DNA of 64,000 bases from Candidatus Kouleothrix ribensis (GTDB lineage Bacteria > Chloroflexota > Chloroflexia > Chloroflexales > Roseiflexaceae), in the NCBI GenBank assembly GCA_016722075.1, contig JADKGW010000001.1, forward strand, positions 5,270,001 through 5,334,000, written 5' to 3'. The translations under genes were made by a program, and so were the position numbers. A model generated the notes under the pieces. It worked only from the letters and a program-made list of their open reading frames with translations. It made no database searches and was not told the DNA's origin. This document shows, piece by piece, positions 26,720 to 34,022 of this stretch. The stretch's first letter is position 1, and every line of letters starts with the position of its first letter.

Positions 26720-27547
26720 ATGATGCGATATCCAAGGCTTCCTACGCTGATCTGGTGTATTGGAATCATCAGCGTGTTTGTATTGGCGGGCTGTGGCGGC
26801 GACAGTGCGCTCACGGTGCAGAAGCTGGTCGGCGATGCCCAGCAGTATAGCGGCAAGCAGATTACGGTCAATGGCTTCTACCTTAAGGGTGGCGATGATC
26901 CGAACCTGTCGGTGCTTGCGCCAGTGATTAGCACGCTCGATAATGGCCTGAATGCACGGCCAAACGGCGATATGATCTGGGTCGATGGCTTCCCCGATGC
27001 GGTGCTCGGCCAGTTGCACCAGCCCGGCGATGCGATCTATGGCCTGGTGCGTGTGACCGGCCAGTTCGAGGCGGGCGGCAGCTATGGGCCGGGCGGGCAG
27101 TATAAGTATCGCCTGCAGGTAGCCACAGCCGAGTCGATCGAGCGCGTGCAGCGCACCGAGGCGCGTGTCGAGAACAAGCCGTTAGGCGACGGTAAAGTCG
27201 GGCTGCTCGAATTGACCGGCGACCCGGCTAAATACAACGGCCAGAAGGTGACAACTCAGGGCTACTATTTCTGGAATGGCGTGATCTTCGTGCTGGCCGA
27301 AGGTATCTCGACCGAGAGCGACGGCAGCAGCCCGCAGCCGATCGGCAAGACGATCTGGATGGAGGGCTTCCCGCCCGACGAGTCGGGCAAGCTGCACCTG
27401 GGGCCTGGCTCGCCGCCCGGCTATGTGTGGGGGCTGGTCGAGGTGAGCGGCGATTTCAAGAGCGGCGGCGGGTTCGGCAAAGACGGCAAATACGCCGAGT
27501 TCATCCAGGTCGGCACCGCCAAAGCGCTCGAGGCCGCGAAACCTTAG
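26720..27547 (+). CDS. Lipoprotein with two OB-like repeats
   Basis: A 275-residue exported lipoprotein with lipobox LAGC (Cys about 25). The mature part contains two similar halves (about 30-140 and 150-272), each with the pattern QYSGKQ(I/V)T..G(F/Y)Y, then W(V/M)(D/E)GFP, then a turn and a V.G.F..GG.(Y/F)G..G.Y beta segment. The duplication is clear by eye. The pattern resembles bacterial OB-fold tRNA_anti-like lipoproteins; the ligand is unknown. Driven by a consensus promoter, so likely well expressed. Confidence 0.78.
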   Translation: MMRYPRLPTLIWCIGIISVFVLAGCGGDSALTVQKLVGDAQQYSGKQITVNGFYLKGGDDPNLSVLAPVISTLDNGLNARPNGDMIWVDGFPDAVLGQLHQPGDAIYGLVRVTGQFEAGGSYGPGGQYKYRLQVATAESIERVQRTEARVENKPLGDGKVGLLELTGDPAKYNGQKVTTQGYYFWNGVIFVLAEGISTESDGSSPQPIGKTIWMEGFPPDESGKLHLGPGSPPGYVWGLVEVSGDFKSGGGFGKDGKYAEFIQVGTAKALEAAKP

Positions 27548-27565
27548 CCGGTTCGGAGGCGTAAG

Positions 27566-28240
27566 GTGTACTATTTCATCGAGCCAATGGGCGAGGGCGA
27601 TATCGATGCCGTGCAGGCGATCGAGCGCCTGAGCTTCACGACCACATGGTCGGCGAATACCTACCGCCACGAGCTGCGCCACCCCGCCAATAGTCGCTAC
27701 ATCGTCGCCCGTGCCTCGCCCACGCCGCCGCCGCCGCGCCAGGGCCACCAGCCACCGCGCCGCGGGCTGCTGGCCAGCCTGCTGCCGGCGATCTTCGGCA
27801 GCGCACCGCCGCCGCCCACCAGCCCCCACCCGATCGTCGGCTACGGCGGGCTGTGGCTGAGCGTCGACGAGGGCCACATCACCACGATCGCGGTCGCGCC
27901 CGAGTATCGCGGCCGCGGCATTGGCGAGCTGGCGCTGAATGGGCTGATCGACCAGGCCGTGGTGCTGAACGCCGACATGCTCACGCTCGAGGTGCGCGTG
28001 AGCAACCTGGTGGCGCAGCAGCTATACCTGAAGTATGGCTTCAAGCCGGCCGGCACGCGCCCGCGCTACTACACCGACAATAGCGAAGACGCGCTGATCA
28101 TGTGGACCGAGTCGATCCATTCGGCCGGCTACCAGGATCGGCTGCGCCTGCTGCGCGACAGGCTGTTCGAGCGGCTGCGGCTCGAGGCGGCCGAGCCGCC
28201 GCCCAGGGCCGCACGCGGGCCGGGCGTGCCGGCGCCGTAA
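27566..28240 (+). CDS. rimI: RimI-like GNAT N-acetyltransferase with a proline-rich insertion
   Basis: A 224-residue protein starting at GTG 27566 with GGAGG upstream. The GNAT fold shows VQAIERLSFTTTWSANTYRHEL, the acetyl-CoA loop VAPEYRGRGIGELAL, and VRVSNLVAQQLYLKYGFKPAGTRPRYY, the RimI signature for acetylating the N-terminal alanine of ribosomal protein S18. An insertion of about 35 residues, rich in Pro (about 52-88), splits the beta-hairpin before IVGYGG, and a basic tail of about 35 residues follows the domain. Both are unusual for RimI, typically about 150 residues. Substrate specificity is inferred from family. Confidence 0.78.
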   Translation: MYYFIEPMGEGDIDAVQAIERLSFTTTWSANTYRHELRHPANSRYIVARASPTPPPPRQGHQPPRRGLLASLLPAIFGSAPPPPTSPHPIVGYGGLWLSVDEGHITTIAVAPEYRGRGIGELALNGLIDQAVVLNADMLTLEVRVSNLVAQQLYLKYGFKPAGTRPRYYTDNSEDALIMWTESIHSAGYQDRLRLLRDRLFERLRLEAAEPPPRAARGPGVPAP

Positions 28241-28243
28241 GGG

Positions 28244-28306
28244 ATACAGCGCACCAACGCGAAACGACGGCCTTACGGGCCGTCGTTTCGCGTTGGTGCG
28301 CTGTAT
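28244..28306. terminator. Bidirectional terminator with a 29-bp perfect stem
   Basis: Arms 28244-28272 and 28278-28306 are exactly complementary with a 5-nt loop. The hairpin fills the gap between two converging genes (stops at 28240 and 28311). Confidence 0.8.
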
Positions 28307-28310
28307 AATG

Positions 28311-29984
28311 CTACACCTCCATCACCACCGGGATGACCATGGGGCGGCGCTTGGTCTGGCTGTACAAGAACTCGCTGACCGAGTCCTTGATCTTGCGGTG
28401 GATGAACGCGGTGTCGGTCTCGGTCTGGCCATCGCCCATATGGCCGTTCAGCGCGTCGCGTACGGCGCCCTTGGTCGCCTCGATCAGGTCGTCGGACTGG
28501 CGCATATACACGAAGCCGCGCGAGACCACGTCGGGGCCGGCCACCAGCTCGCCGGTGGTGCGGTCGATGCTGACCACCACCATCAGGATGCCGTCGCGCG
28601 AGAGCAGCTGGCGGTCGCGTACCACCACATTGCCCACATCGCCCACAGTTGTGCCGTCGACGTACACATAGCCGACGGGCGCCTTGCCGGTAATCTTGCC
28701 GTAGCTGTGGCTGAACTCGAGGATCGAGCCGTTCTCGGCCAGGATGATATTCTCGGGCTGGAACAGGCCACCCATGCCGAGCGCCAGCTTGCGGTACAGC
28801 ACCATGTGGCGGAAGTCGCCATGGAACGGCACCACAAACTCGGGCCGCAGCAGCGTCAGCACCATCTTCAGCTCTTCCTGCGCGGCGTGGCCCGACACAT
28901 GCACGCCCGAGGTGCCGTAGATCACGTCGGCGCCCAGGCGGAACAGGTTGTTGATCACCCGGCCGACCGAGATCTCGTTGCCGGGGATGGGGGTGGCCGA
29001 CACCACCACCGTGTCGCCGGGCTTGATCTTGACGTGCTGGTGGTCGCGGTTGGCCATGCGCGCCAGCGCGGCCATCGGCTCGCCCTGGCTGCCGGTGCAG
29101 ATGATCGCGATCTGGTCGTCGGGGTAGCCGGCGGCCTCGTGCGGGCGGATGAGCGTGCCCTCTTCGGCGCGCAGGTAGCCCAGGTCGAGCGCGATCTTGC
29201 TGTTGTTCTCCATGCTGCGGCCCACCAGCACGGCCTTGCGGCCATACGCCTCGGCCGAGTCGATCGCCTGCTGCACGCGCGAGATATTCGAGGCGAAGGT
29301 CGCCACGATGATCCGGCCGGGCGCGGTGGCAAAGATATTGTCGAACGCCTCGCCAACTGTCTGCTCGCTGGGTGTGTAGCCCTTCGACTCAACCCGCACG
29401 CAGTCGGTGATCAGCGCCAGCGGGTTGCGCCGGCCCAGCTCGGCGATGAAGGTCGTGTCGGTCGGCTGGCCATCGACCGGCGTATGGTCGAACTTCCAGT
29501 CGGTGAGGTACACCACCAGCCCGGCCGGTGTGGTGATGCCAAAGCCGACCGTATCGGGGATTGAGTGGGCTACGTGAAATGGCTCGACCGTAAATGAGCC
29601 AATCGTCAGCTTCTCACCGGCCTGGAAGCGTACCAGCGTGGTGCGGTCGAGCAGCCGGTGCTCTTTGAGCTTGCCGGTAACCATGCCGATCGTGAGCGGG
29701 GTGCCGTAGATCGGTGGGAAGCCCAGGTCGGCAATCAGGTGCGGTAGCGCGCCGATATGATCCTCGTGGCCGTGCGTCAGCAATACCGCCTTGATCTTGT
29801 CTTTCTGCTCGCGCAGATAGGTGATGTCGGGCAGCACCAGGTCGACGCCCAGCATCTCGGCTTCGGGAAACATCACGCCGCAGTCGAGCAGCACGATCTC
29901 GTCGCCACACTCGAGCACCCACATATTGCGGCCCACCTCCCCGGCGCCGCCCAGCGGGATGACACGCACTCTATTTTTTGCCAT
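28311..29984 (-). CDS. rnj: Ribonuclease J
   Basis: A 557-residue metallo-beta-lactamase/beta-CASP RNase. HGHEDHIGALP (residues about 75-85) is the zinc site, PFHVAHSIPD and TDWKFDHTP complete the lactamase part, and the beta-CASP region has ATFASNISRVQQAID and VSGHAAQEELKM. The C-terminal domain ends RRPMVIPVVMEV. It performs 5'-3' exonucleolytic and endonucleolytic RNA decay and rRNA processing. The start is ATG 29984 (MAKNRVRVIPLGGAGEVGRN), the normal RNase J N-terminus; the open frame beyond it to 30074 is unsupported. Confidence 0.93.
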   Translation of the reverse strand: MAKNRVRVIPLGGAGEVGRNMWVLECGDEIVLLDCGVMFPEAEMLGVDLVLPDITYLREQKDKIKAVLLTHGHEDHIGALPHLIADLGFPPIYGTPLTIGMVTGKLKEHRLLDRTTLVRFQAGEKLTIGSFTVEPFHVAHSIPDTVGFGITTPAGLVVYLTDWKFDHTPVDGQPTDTTFIAELGRRNPLALITDCVRVESKGYTPSEQTVGEAFDNIFATAPGRIIVATFASNISRVQQAIDSAEAYGRKAVLVGRSMENNSKIALDLGYLRAEEGTLIRPHEAAGYPDDQIAIICTGSQGEPMAALARMANRDHQHVKIKPGDTVVVSATPIPGNEISVGRVINNLFRLGADVIYGTSGVHVSGHAAQEELKMVLTLLRPEFVVPFHGDFRHMVLYRKLALGMGGLFQPENIILAENGSILEFSHSYGKITGKAPVGYVYVDGTTVGDVGNVVVRDRQLLSRDGILMVVVSIDRTTGELVAGPDVVSRGFVYMRQSDDLIEATKGAVRDALNGHMGDGQTETDTAFIHRKIKDSVSEFLYSQTKRRPMVIPVVMEV

Positions 29985-30340
29985 AGGTTCTTGTGAAGTC
30001 GGTTGCCGGCCAGAAGCGCGGAAGGCCCGAACTTCGCTCCTTTCTGAATGGGCCGGGCAGCAGCGCACATCCACACAGCAGGTCGGCGGCTACAGGCGCC
30101 TCGGTGCGCCCAGCCGGCTGCTGGCAGATACCACGGCCGCTGCAACGGCCACGACAATATCGATGATCCACTATCTTCAGGGCTGCCACACTCAGGCAGG
30201 CCTTATGACCACATATATCTGCGCTCAAGGCAGGGTTCGAAGGTGGCCCATCCACTATCCGCCGGTATCCGCCGGCCGCGCAGCCGAGCGTAGGCATAGA
30301 CAGCGTCAATTCGGCCACAACGGAAATTGCCACTGACCTT
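29985..30340. other. Intergenic region upstream of RNase J
   Basis: 356 bp with no gene I can support. A GGTTCGAAGG at about 30234 resembles a tRNA T-loop but no acceptor or anticodon stem fits. It presumably holds the RNase J promoter and 5' leader. Confidence 0.4.
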
Positions 30341-30919
30341 CTAGGCGGCTGGGGTCGCCTCGGCCGCGCCGGCCTGGTCAAGGCCCGCGCGCCGGCGGAT
30401 CTCGGCCAGCAGCTCGTCGCGATCTTCCAGGCCGGCATACAGCGGCAGCTTGGCCCGCCCATATGCCTGGGCATGCAGAAAGCGCAGCAGTGGGTTGCGC
30501 ACCTGCCCGGTGTAATCGCGCGCCAACACAACTTCGTCAACCGGCTCGTCAGAGTCGGGGTCGACCCGGCGCACGGCAGTGATGCCATCCCACGGATACA
30601 GCAGGTTTACGCCAAGCGATACGAAGTGCAGCCCATCATCGGCCGGCGTGTAGGCCGCGCCCCACTCTTCCAGGATATTCCAGATCACCAGCGGGGTCGC
30701 GACGATCAGCACCAGCATCAGCAAGGCCGGCACGATCTGGCTGATCGCAAGGCCCTCGTCGATGCGCTGGCGCAGCGAGCTCCACAGCTCGGCAGGCGCA
30801 TAGCTGATGCCAAGTGTGGTGCGGAATGTCCAGAGCGCGAACGCCCAGATTACCAGCGCACCAACCAGCAATATGAGGGCGGTGCGGCGGCCCGAAGAAG
30901 ACAGACGGTACGATTTCAT
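30341..30919 (-). CDS. Small membrane protein with PH-like domain
   Basis: A 192-residue protein with two membrane helices (about 12-32 and 62-82) followed by a soluble beta-rich segment (EEWGAAYTPADDGLHFVSLGVNLLYPWDGITAV) that recalls bacterial PH domains, in which a Trp-containing strand leads into the domain (W-D-G-I). An acidic and helical tail ends it. No ribosome binding site is evident. It could be cotranscribed with the uracil-DNA glycosylase gene upstream. Function unknown. Confidence 0.65.
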   Translation of the reverse strand: MKSYRLSSSGRRTALILLVGALVIWAFALWTFRTTLGISYAPAELWSSLRQRIDEGLAISQIVPALLMLVLIVATPLVIWNILEEWGAAYTPADDGLHFVSLGVNLLYPWDGITAVRRVDPDSDEPVDEVVLARDYTGQVRNPLLRFLHAQAYGRAKLPLYAGLEDRDELLAEIRRRAGLDQAGAAEATPAA

Positions 30920-30935
30920 ACGCTAACGGTTGCAG

Positions 30936-30971
30936 GCTAGCCGGTTGCGGGCTGCAAACTCGGCAACCGGC
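30936..30971. repeat. Palindromic GGTTGC/GCAACC repeat
   Basis: An 11-bp stem (30936-30946 with 30961-30971) and 14-nt loop in the gap between two minus-strand genes. The same words recur in the 22-bp array at 52547 and near 41148. Confidence 0.55.
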
Positions 30972-31013
30972 TAACCTACCAGCGTGCGAACTTTCTAACC
31001 TACGGACAGATGA

Positions 31014-31652
31014 TCAAAACATCGAAAGCTGCTCGATCGCAGGCTCATCGGGCTCGTCGGGCGGCGGCGTGGGTGTGCGCCTGGCCAGCTCGCGCTCGGC
31101 CTGCGCCAGAATCTCGGGCAGGCGCTGGAAGTCGGCCTCGATCAGCGGGCGGTTCTGTGGCTGATGGAGCGCCGCAGCCGGGTGCATCATCGGCACAATC
31201 AGCCGGTTGCCGGCCCAGCGCGGCTGGCCGTGAATACGCGAGATCCGCTCGCCGGGAAACCACCGGGCCATCGAGAAGCGGCCAAGCGTGACGATCACGG
31301 GCGGGTCGATAGCGGCGATCTGGCGTTCGAGGAACAGCCCGCAGGCCGCGATTTCGTCGGGCTCGGGGTCGCGGTTGTTCGGCGGGCGGTGCTTAACGAC
31401 ATTCGCGATAAACACATCCTGGCGGCGCAGCCCGGCTTGCGCCAGCAGCTCGGATAAAAATTGGCCGGCGGCGCCGACAAACGGGCGGCCCTGGCGATCT
31501 TCGTTGAAGCCGGGGGCCTCGCCGATGAACATGATTTTTGCATGAGCCGGGCCTTCACCCGGCACGGCTTTGATCGTACCACGATGCAGCTTGCATAAGG
31601 TACAGGCGTTTACTTCGGCGGCAATCTGCGCGAGTTCTTCGGCTGCGCCCAC
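31014..31652 (-). CDS. Type 4 uracil-DNA glycosylase with a Cys-to-His change at the Fe-S site
   Basis: A 212-residue family 4 UDG. The motif GEAPGFNEDRQGRPFVGAAG (about 44-63) and MHPAAAL near the end define the enzyme, which removes uracil from DNA. Three of four [4Fe-4S] cysteines are present: Cys17, Cys20 and Cys104. The third ligand position reads NVVKHRPP, with His88 in place of Cys. A Pro-rich tail ends in IEQLSMF, which resembles a clamp-binding peptide (QLSLF type). GTG 31652 has AAAGGGG upstream. It is divergent from the oxidoreductase gene. Confidence 0.88.
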   Translation of the reverse strand: MGAAEELAQIAAEVNACTLCKLHRGTIKAVPGEGPAHAKIMFIGEAPGFNEDRQGRPFVGAAGQFLSELLAQAGLRRQDVFIANVVKHRPPNNRDPEPDEIAACGLFLERQIAAIDPPVIVTLGRFSMARWFPGERISRIHGQPRWAGNRLIVPMMHPAAALHQPQNRPLIEADFQRLPEILAQAERELARRTPTPPPDEPDEPAIEQLSMF

Positions 31653-31687
31653 CTCGGTCCCCTTTCCAGATCTACCCGATTTAGCAT

Positions 31688-31696
31688 ATTATACCA
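31688..31696 (-). promoter_or_regulatory. Extended -10 promoter of the UDG gene
   Basis: TGGTATAAT on the minus strand, about 36 bases before GTG 31652. Confidence 0.5.
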
Positions 31697-31753
31697 TATC
31701 AATCTTGGAAAAGATGGTAGCGATCAGGCCAGGTCATATCAGGAGGAACCCTT

Positions 31754-32755
31754 ATGCTGCAAGTTGGAGTGCTGGGCGCGGGCTTCATGGGCGCGACCCA
31801 CGCGCGGGCCTTTGCGGCCCTACCGGGCGTGCGGCTGGCCGGCATCGCCGCAGCCACGCCGGCACGGGCGGCGGCACTGGCGCACGAGCTAGGCGCCGAG
31901 CCGACTACCGACGCGCTGGCGCTGGCCACCAGCGCGCAGATCGACGCGCTGAGTATTACGCTGCCGACAGATCTGCATCTGCAGTATGCGCTGGCGGCGC
32001 TGCGCGCCGGCAAGCATGTGCTGCTCGAAAAGCCCATGGGCCTGACGCTGGCCGAGTGCGATGCGATGATCGCAGCAGCGCGCACCAGCCGCACACTGCT
32101 GATGGTGGCGCACGTGCTGCGTTTCTGGCCCGAGTACCAGGCCCTGGCCGAGGTGGTGCGCGGCGGCGAGCTGGGCGCACCGATCGCCGCCAGCGCCACG
32201 CGCCTGGTCGAGCGGCAGCCGGCCGGCAGCTGGTTCACCGACCCTGCGCGTAGTGGCGGCGCGCTGTTCGACCTGCAGATCCACGATCTCGATCTGTTCA
32301 ACTGGCTGTTCGGCACGCCGCAGCGGGTGTTTGCGTGTGGCCGGCGTGGCCCAGGCGGCGGCTGGGATCATACGTTCACCAGCGTCGACTATGGCGGTAT
32401 AGTGGCCAGCGCCGAGGGTAGCGCGCTCATGCCGGCCGGCTTCCCATTCACCATGGCGCTGCGGGTAGTCTGTGAGCGTGGCGTGGTCGAGTTCAGCTCG
32501 CGCGCGGCCGGCCGGCAGGTCGACTCGCTCCACGCGGCAGGCACGCACCTGACGGTGTTCGCCGGCGGGCAGGCGCCGCGCGCGCTGGCATACACGCCAG
32601 GCGACGCCTATCAGCGCGAGGTTGCCGCATTTGTTGCGGGCATCGGCGCGGCGGCCGCGCCCGCGCTAGGCACGCCTGAGCAGGCACGCCTGGCAGTGCA
32701 GCTGGCGCTGGCGGCGCGGCATTCGCTCGAAAGCGGCCAGCTGGTTAGCCTGTAG
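31754..32755 (+). CDS. Gfo/Idh/MocA family oxidoreductase
   Basis: A 333-residue dehydrogenase. The Rossmann fold opens with VGVLGAGFMGATHARA, and the conserved EKPMGLTLAECD loop (about 96-107) supplies the catalytic Lys. The C-terminal alpha/beta domain contains GGALFDLQIHDLDL, where the His takes part in substrate binding. It oxidises or reduces a sugar or inositol derivative with NAD(P). AGGAGG lies upstream of ATG 31754. It stands alone with no sugar transporter nearby, so the substrate cannot be inferred. Confidence 0.87.
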   Translation: MLQVGVLGAGFMGATHARAFAALPGVRLAGIAAATPARAAALAHELGAEPTTDALALATSAQIDALSITLPTDLHLQYALAALRAGKHVLLEKPMGLTLAECDAMIAAARTSRTLLMVAHVLRFWPEYQALAEVVRGGELGAPIAASATRLVERQPAGSWFTDPARSGGALFDLQIHDLDLFNWLFGTPQRVFACGRRGPGGGWDHTFTSVDYGGIVASAEGSALMPAGFPFTMALRVVCERGVVEFSSRAAGRQVDSLHAAGTHLTVFAGGQAPRALAYTPGDAYQREVAAFVAGIGAAAAPALGTPEQARLAVQLALAARHSLESGQLVSL

Positions 32756-32954
32756 CGCGGCCGGCCGCATCTACGGAAGATGCGCTCAACAAAAACTCTC
32801 CACCTGAAAGGCAGGGGGGTGAGGCATATCCCGCATCCCCCTGCAGCCTATAACAAACCTACCTCCACAAAGGGCGAAGGGCAGGGGCCAAGGCGACTGG
32901 TGCCCCACAGAACATGCTAGAATAGAACCCGCACGAGAGCCATTGGAGGAAACC

Positions 32955-33920
32955 ATGAAAGCAATCCGCATCCACGAGTTTGGCGGCACCGAGGTGCTGC
33001 GGTTCGATCAGGTGCCGGCGCCCGAGCCGGGGCCAGGCGAGGCGCGCGTGAGGCTCGCCGCCGCCGGTGTGAACTTTATCGACGTATACCACCGCAAGGG
33101 CCTGTACCCCGGCAAGCTGCCGCTGACACTCGGCCAGGAGGGCGCCGGCACGGTTGATGCAGTCGGCGCGGGCGTTGACACCGTCGCGCCGGGCGACCGC
33201 GTGGCCTACGCCAGCGTGCAGGGCGCCTATGCCGAGTATGCGCTCGTGCCGGCGGCGCGGCTGGTGCCGGTGCCGGCAGCGGTGACGCTCGATCAGGCCG
33301 CTGCGGTGATCTTGCAGGGGTTGACCGCGCACTACCTGGCGTTTAGCACCTTCGCGCTCAAGCCCGGCGACACCGCACTGGTTCACGCGGCGGCCGGCGG
33401 AGTCGGCCAGCTACTGGTGCAGATCGCCAAGAAGCGCGGCGCGCGCGTGATTGGCACCGCCTCGGCCGCCAAGCTTGGGCTGGCGCGCGCGGCCGGCGCC
33501 GACGAGGTGATCGGCTACAACGAAGACGATTTTGAGGCGGCTGTGCGCACACTCACCGGCGGCAAGGGCGTCGACGTGGTGTACGACTCGGTTGGTAAGA
33601 CGACGTTCGACCAGAGCCTGAACTGCCTGCGCCCGCGCGGCTACCTGGTGCTGTATGGCCAGTCGAGCGGGCCGGTGCCGCCGCTCGACCCGCAGGTGCT
33701 GAATGCGAAAGGCTCGCTGTTCCTCACGCGGCCGACGCTCGGCCACTACGTGGCGACGCGCGACGAGCTGCTGAGCCGCATGGGCGACCTGTTCGGCTGG
33801 ATGCAGGCGGGCGAGCTGCGGGTGGCGATCGATGCGACCTTCGCGCTGGCCGACGCTGCCCAGGCACACGCCTATGTCGAGGCACGCAAGACCAGAGGCA
33901 AGGTGCTGCTGATACCCTAA
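32955..33920 (+). CDS. NADPH:quinone oxidoreductase (zinc-free MDR family)
   Basis: A 321-residue medium-chain reductase. It begins MKAIRIHEFGGTEVLRF, contains GVNFIDVYHRKGLYPGKLP and GQEGAGTV of the GroES-like domain, and the nucleotide fold VHAAAGGVGQLLVQIAKKRGARVIGT. The zinc cysteines of alcohol dehydrogenases are absent, as in quinone oxidoreductase 1 (QorA). It reduces quinones with NADPH. GGAGGA is five bases upstream of ATG 32955. It converges with the GT4-methyltransferase gene. Confidence 0.88.
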   Translation: MKAIRIHEFGGTEVLRFDQVPAPEPGPGEARVRLAAAGVNFIDVYHRKGLYPGKLPLTLGQEGAGTVDAVGAGVDTVAPGDRVAYASVQGAYAEYALVPAARLVPVPAAVTLDQAAAVILQGLTAHYLAFSTFALKPGDTALVHAAAGGVGQLLVQIAKKRGARVIGTASAAKLGLARAAGADEVIGYNEDDFEAAVRTLTGGKGVDVVYDSVGKTTFDQSLNCLRPRGYLVLYGQSSGPVPPLDPQVLNAKGSLFLTRPTLGHYVATRDELLSRMGDLFGWMQAGELRVAIDATFALADAAQAHAYVEARKTRGKVLLIP

Positions 33921-34022
33921 GCCATGCGTCGCCACGATGCTAGGGTTCGCTGCGCGCCTCACTCCCTGCCCGCTCACCGCATTGCAGGCCGAGGGCAGGG
34001 AGAGGGCCGCCGACGAAGGCGA

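Noticed and set aside
28293..29564. Long plus-strand open frame (423 codons) opposite RNase J
   Set aside because: It is antisense to a clearly conserved enzyme, lacks a ribosome binding site, and has the His/Arg/Gln-rich composition of a shadow frame in GC-rich DNA.
30225..30250. tRNA-like GGTTCGAAGG
   Set aside because: No acceptor stem, D-arm or anticodon arm can be drawn around it.
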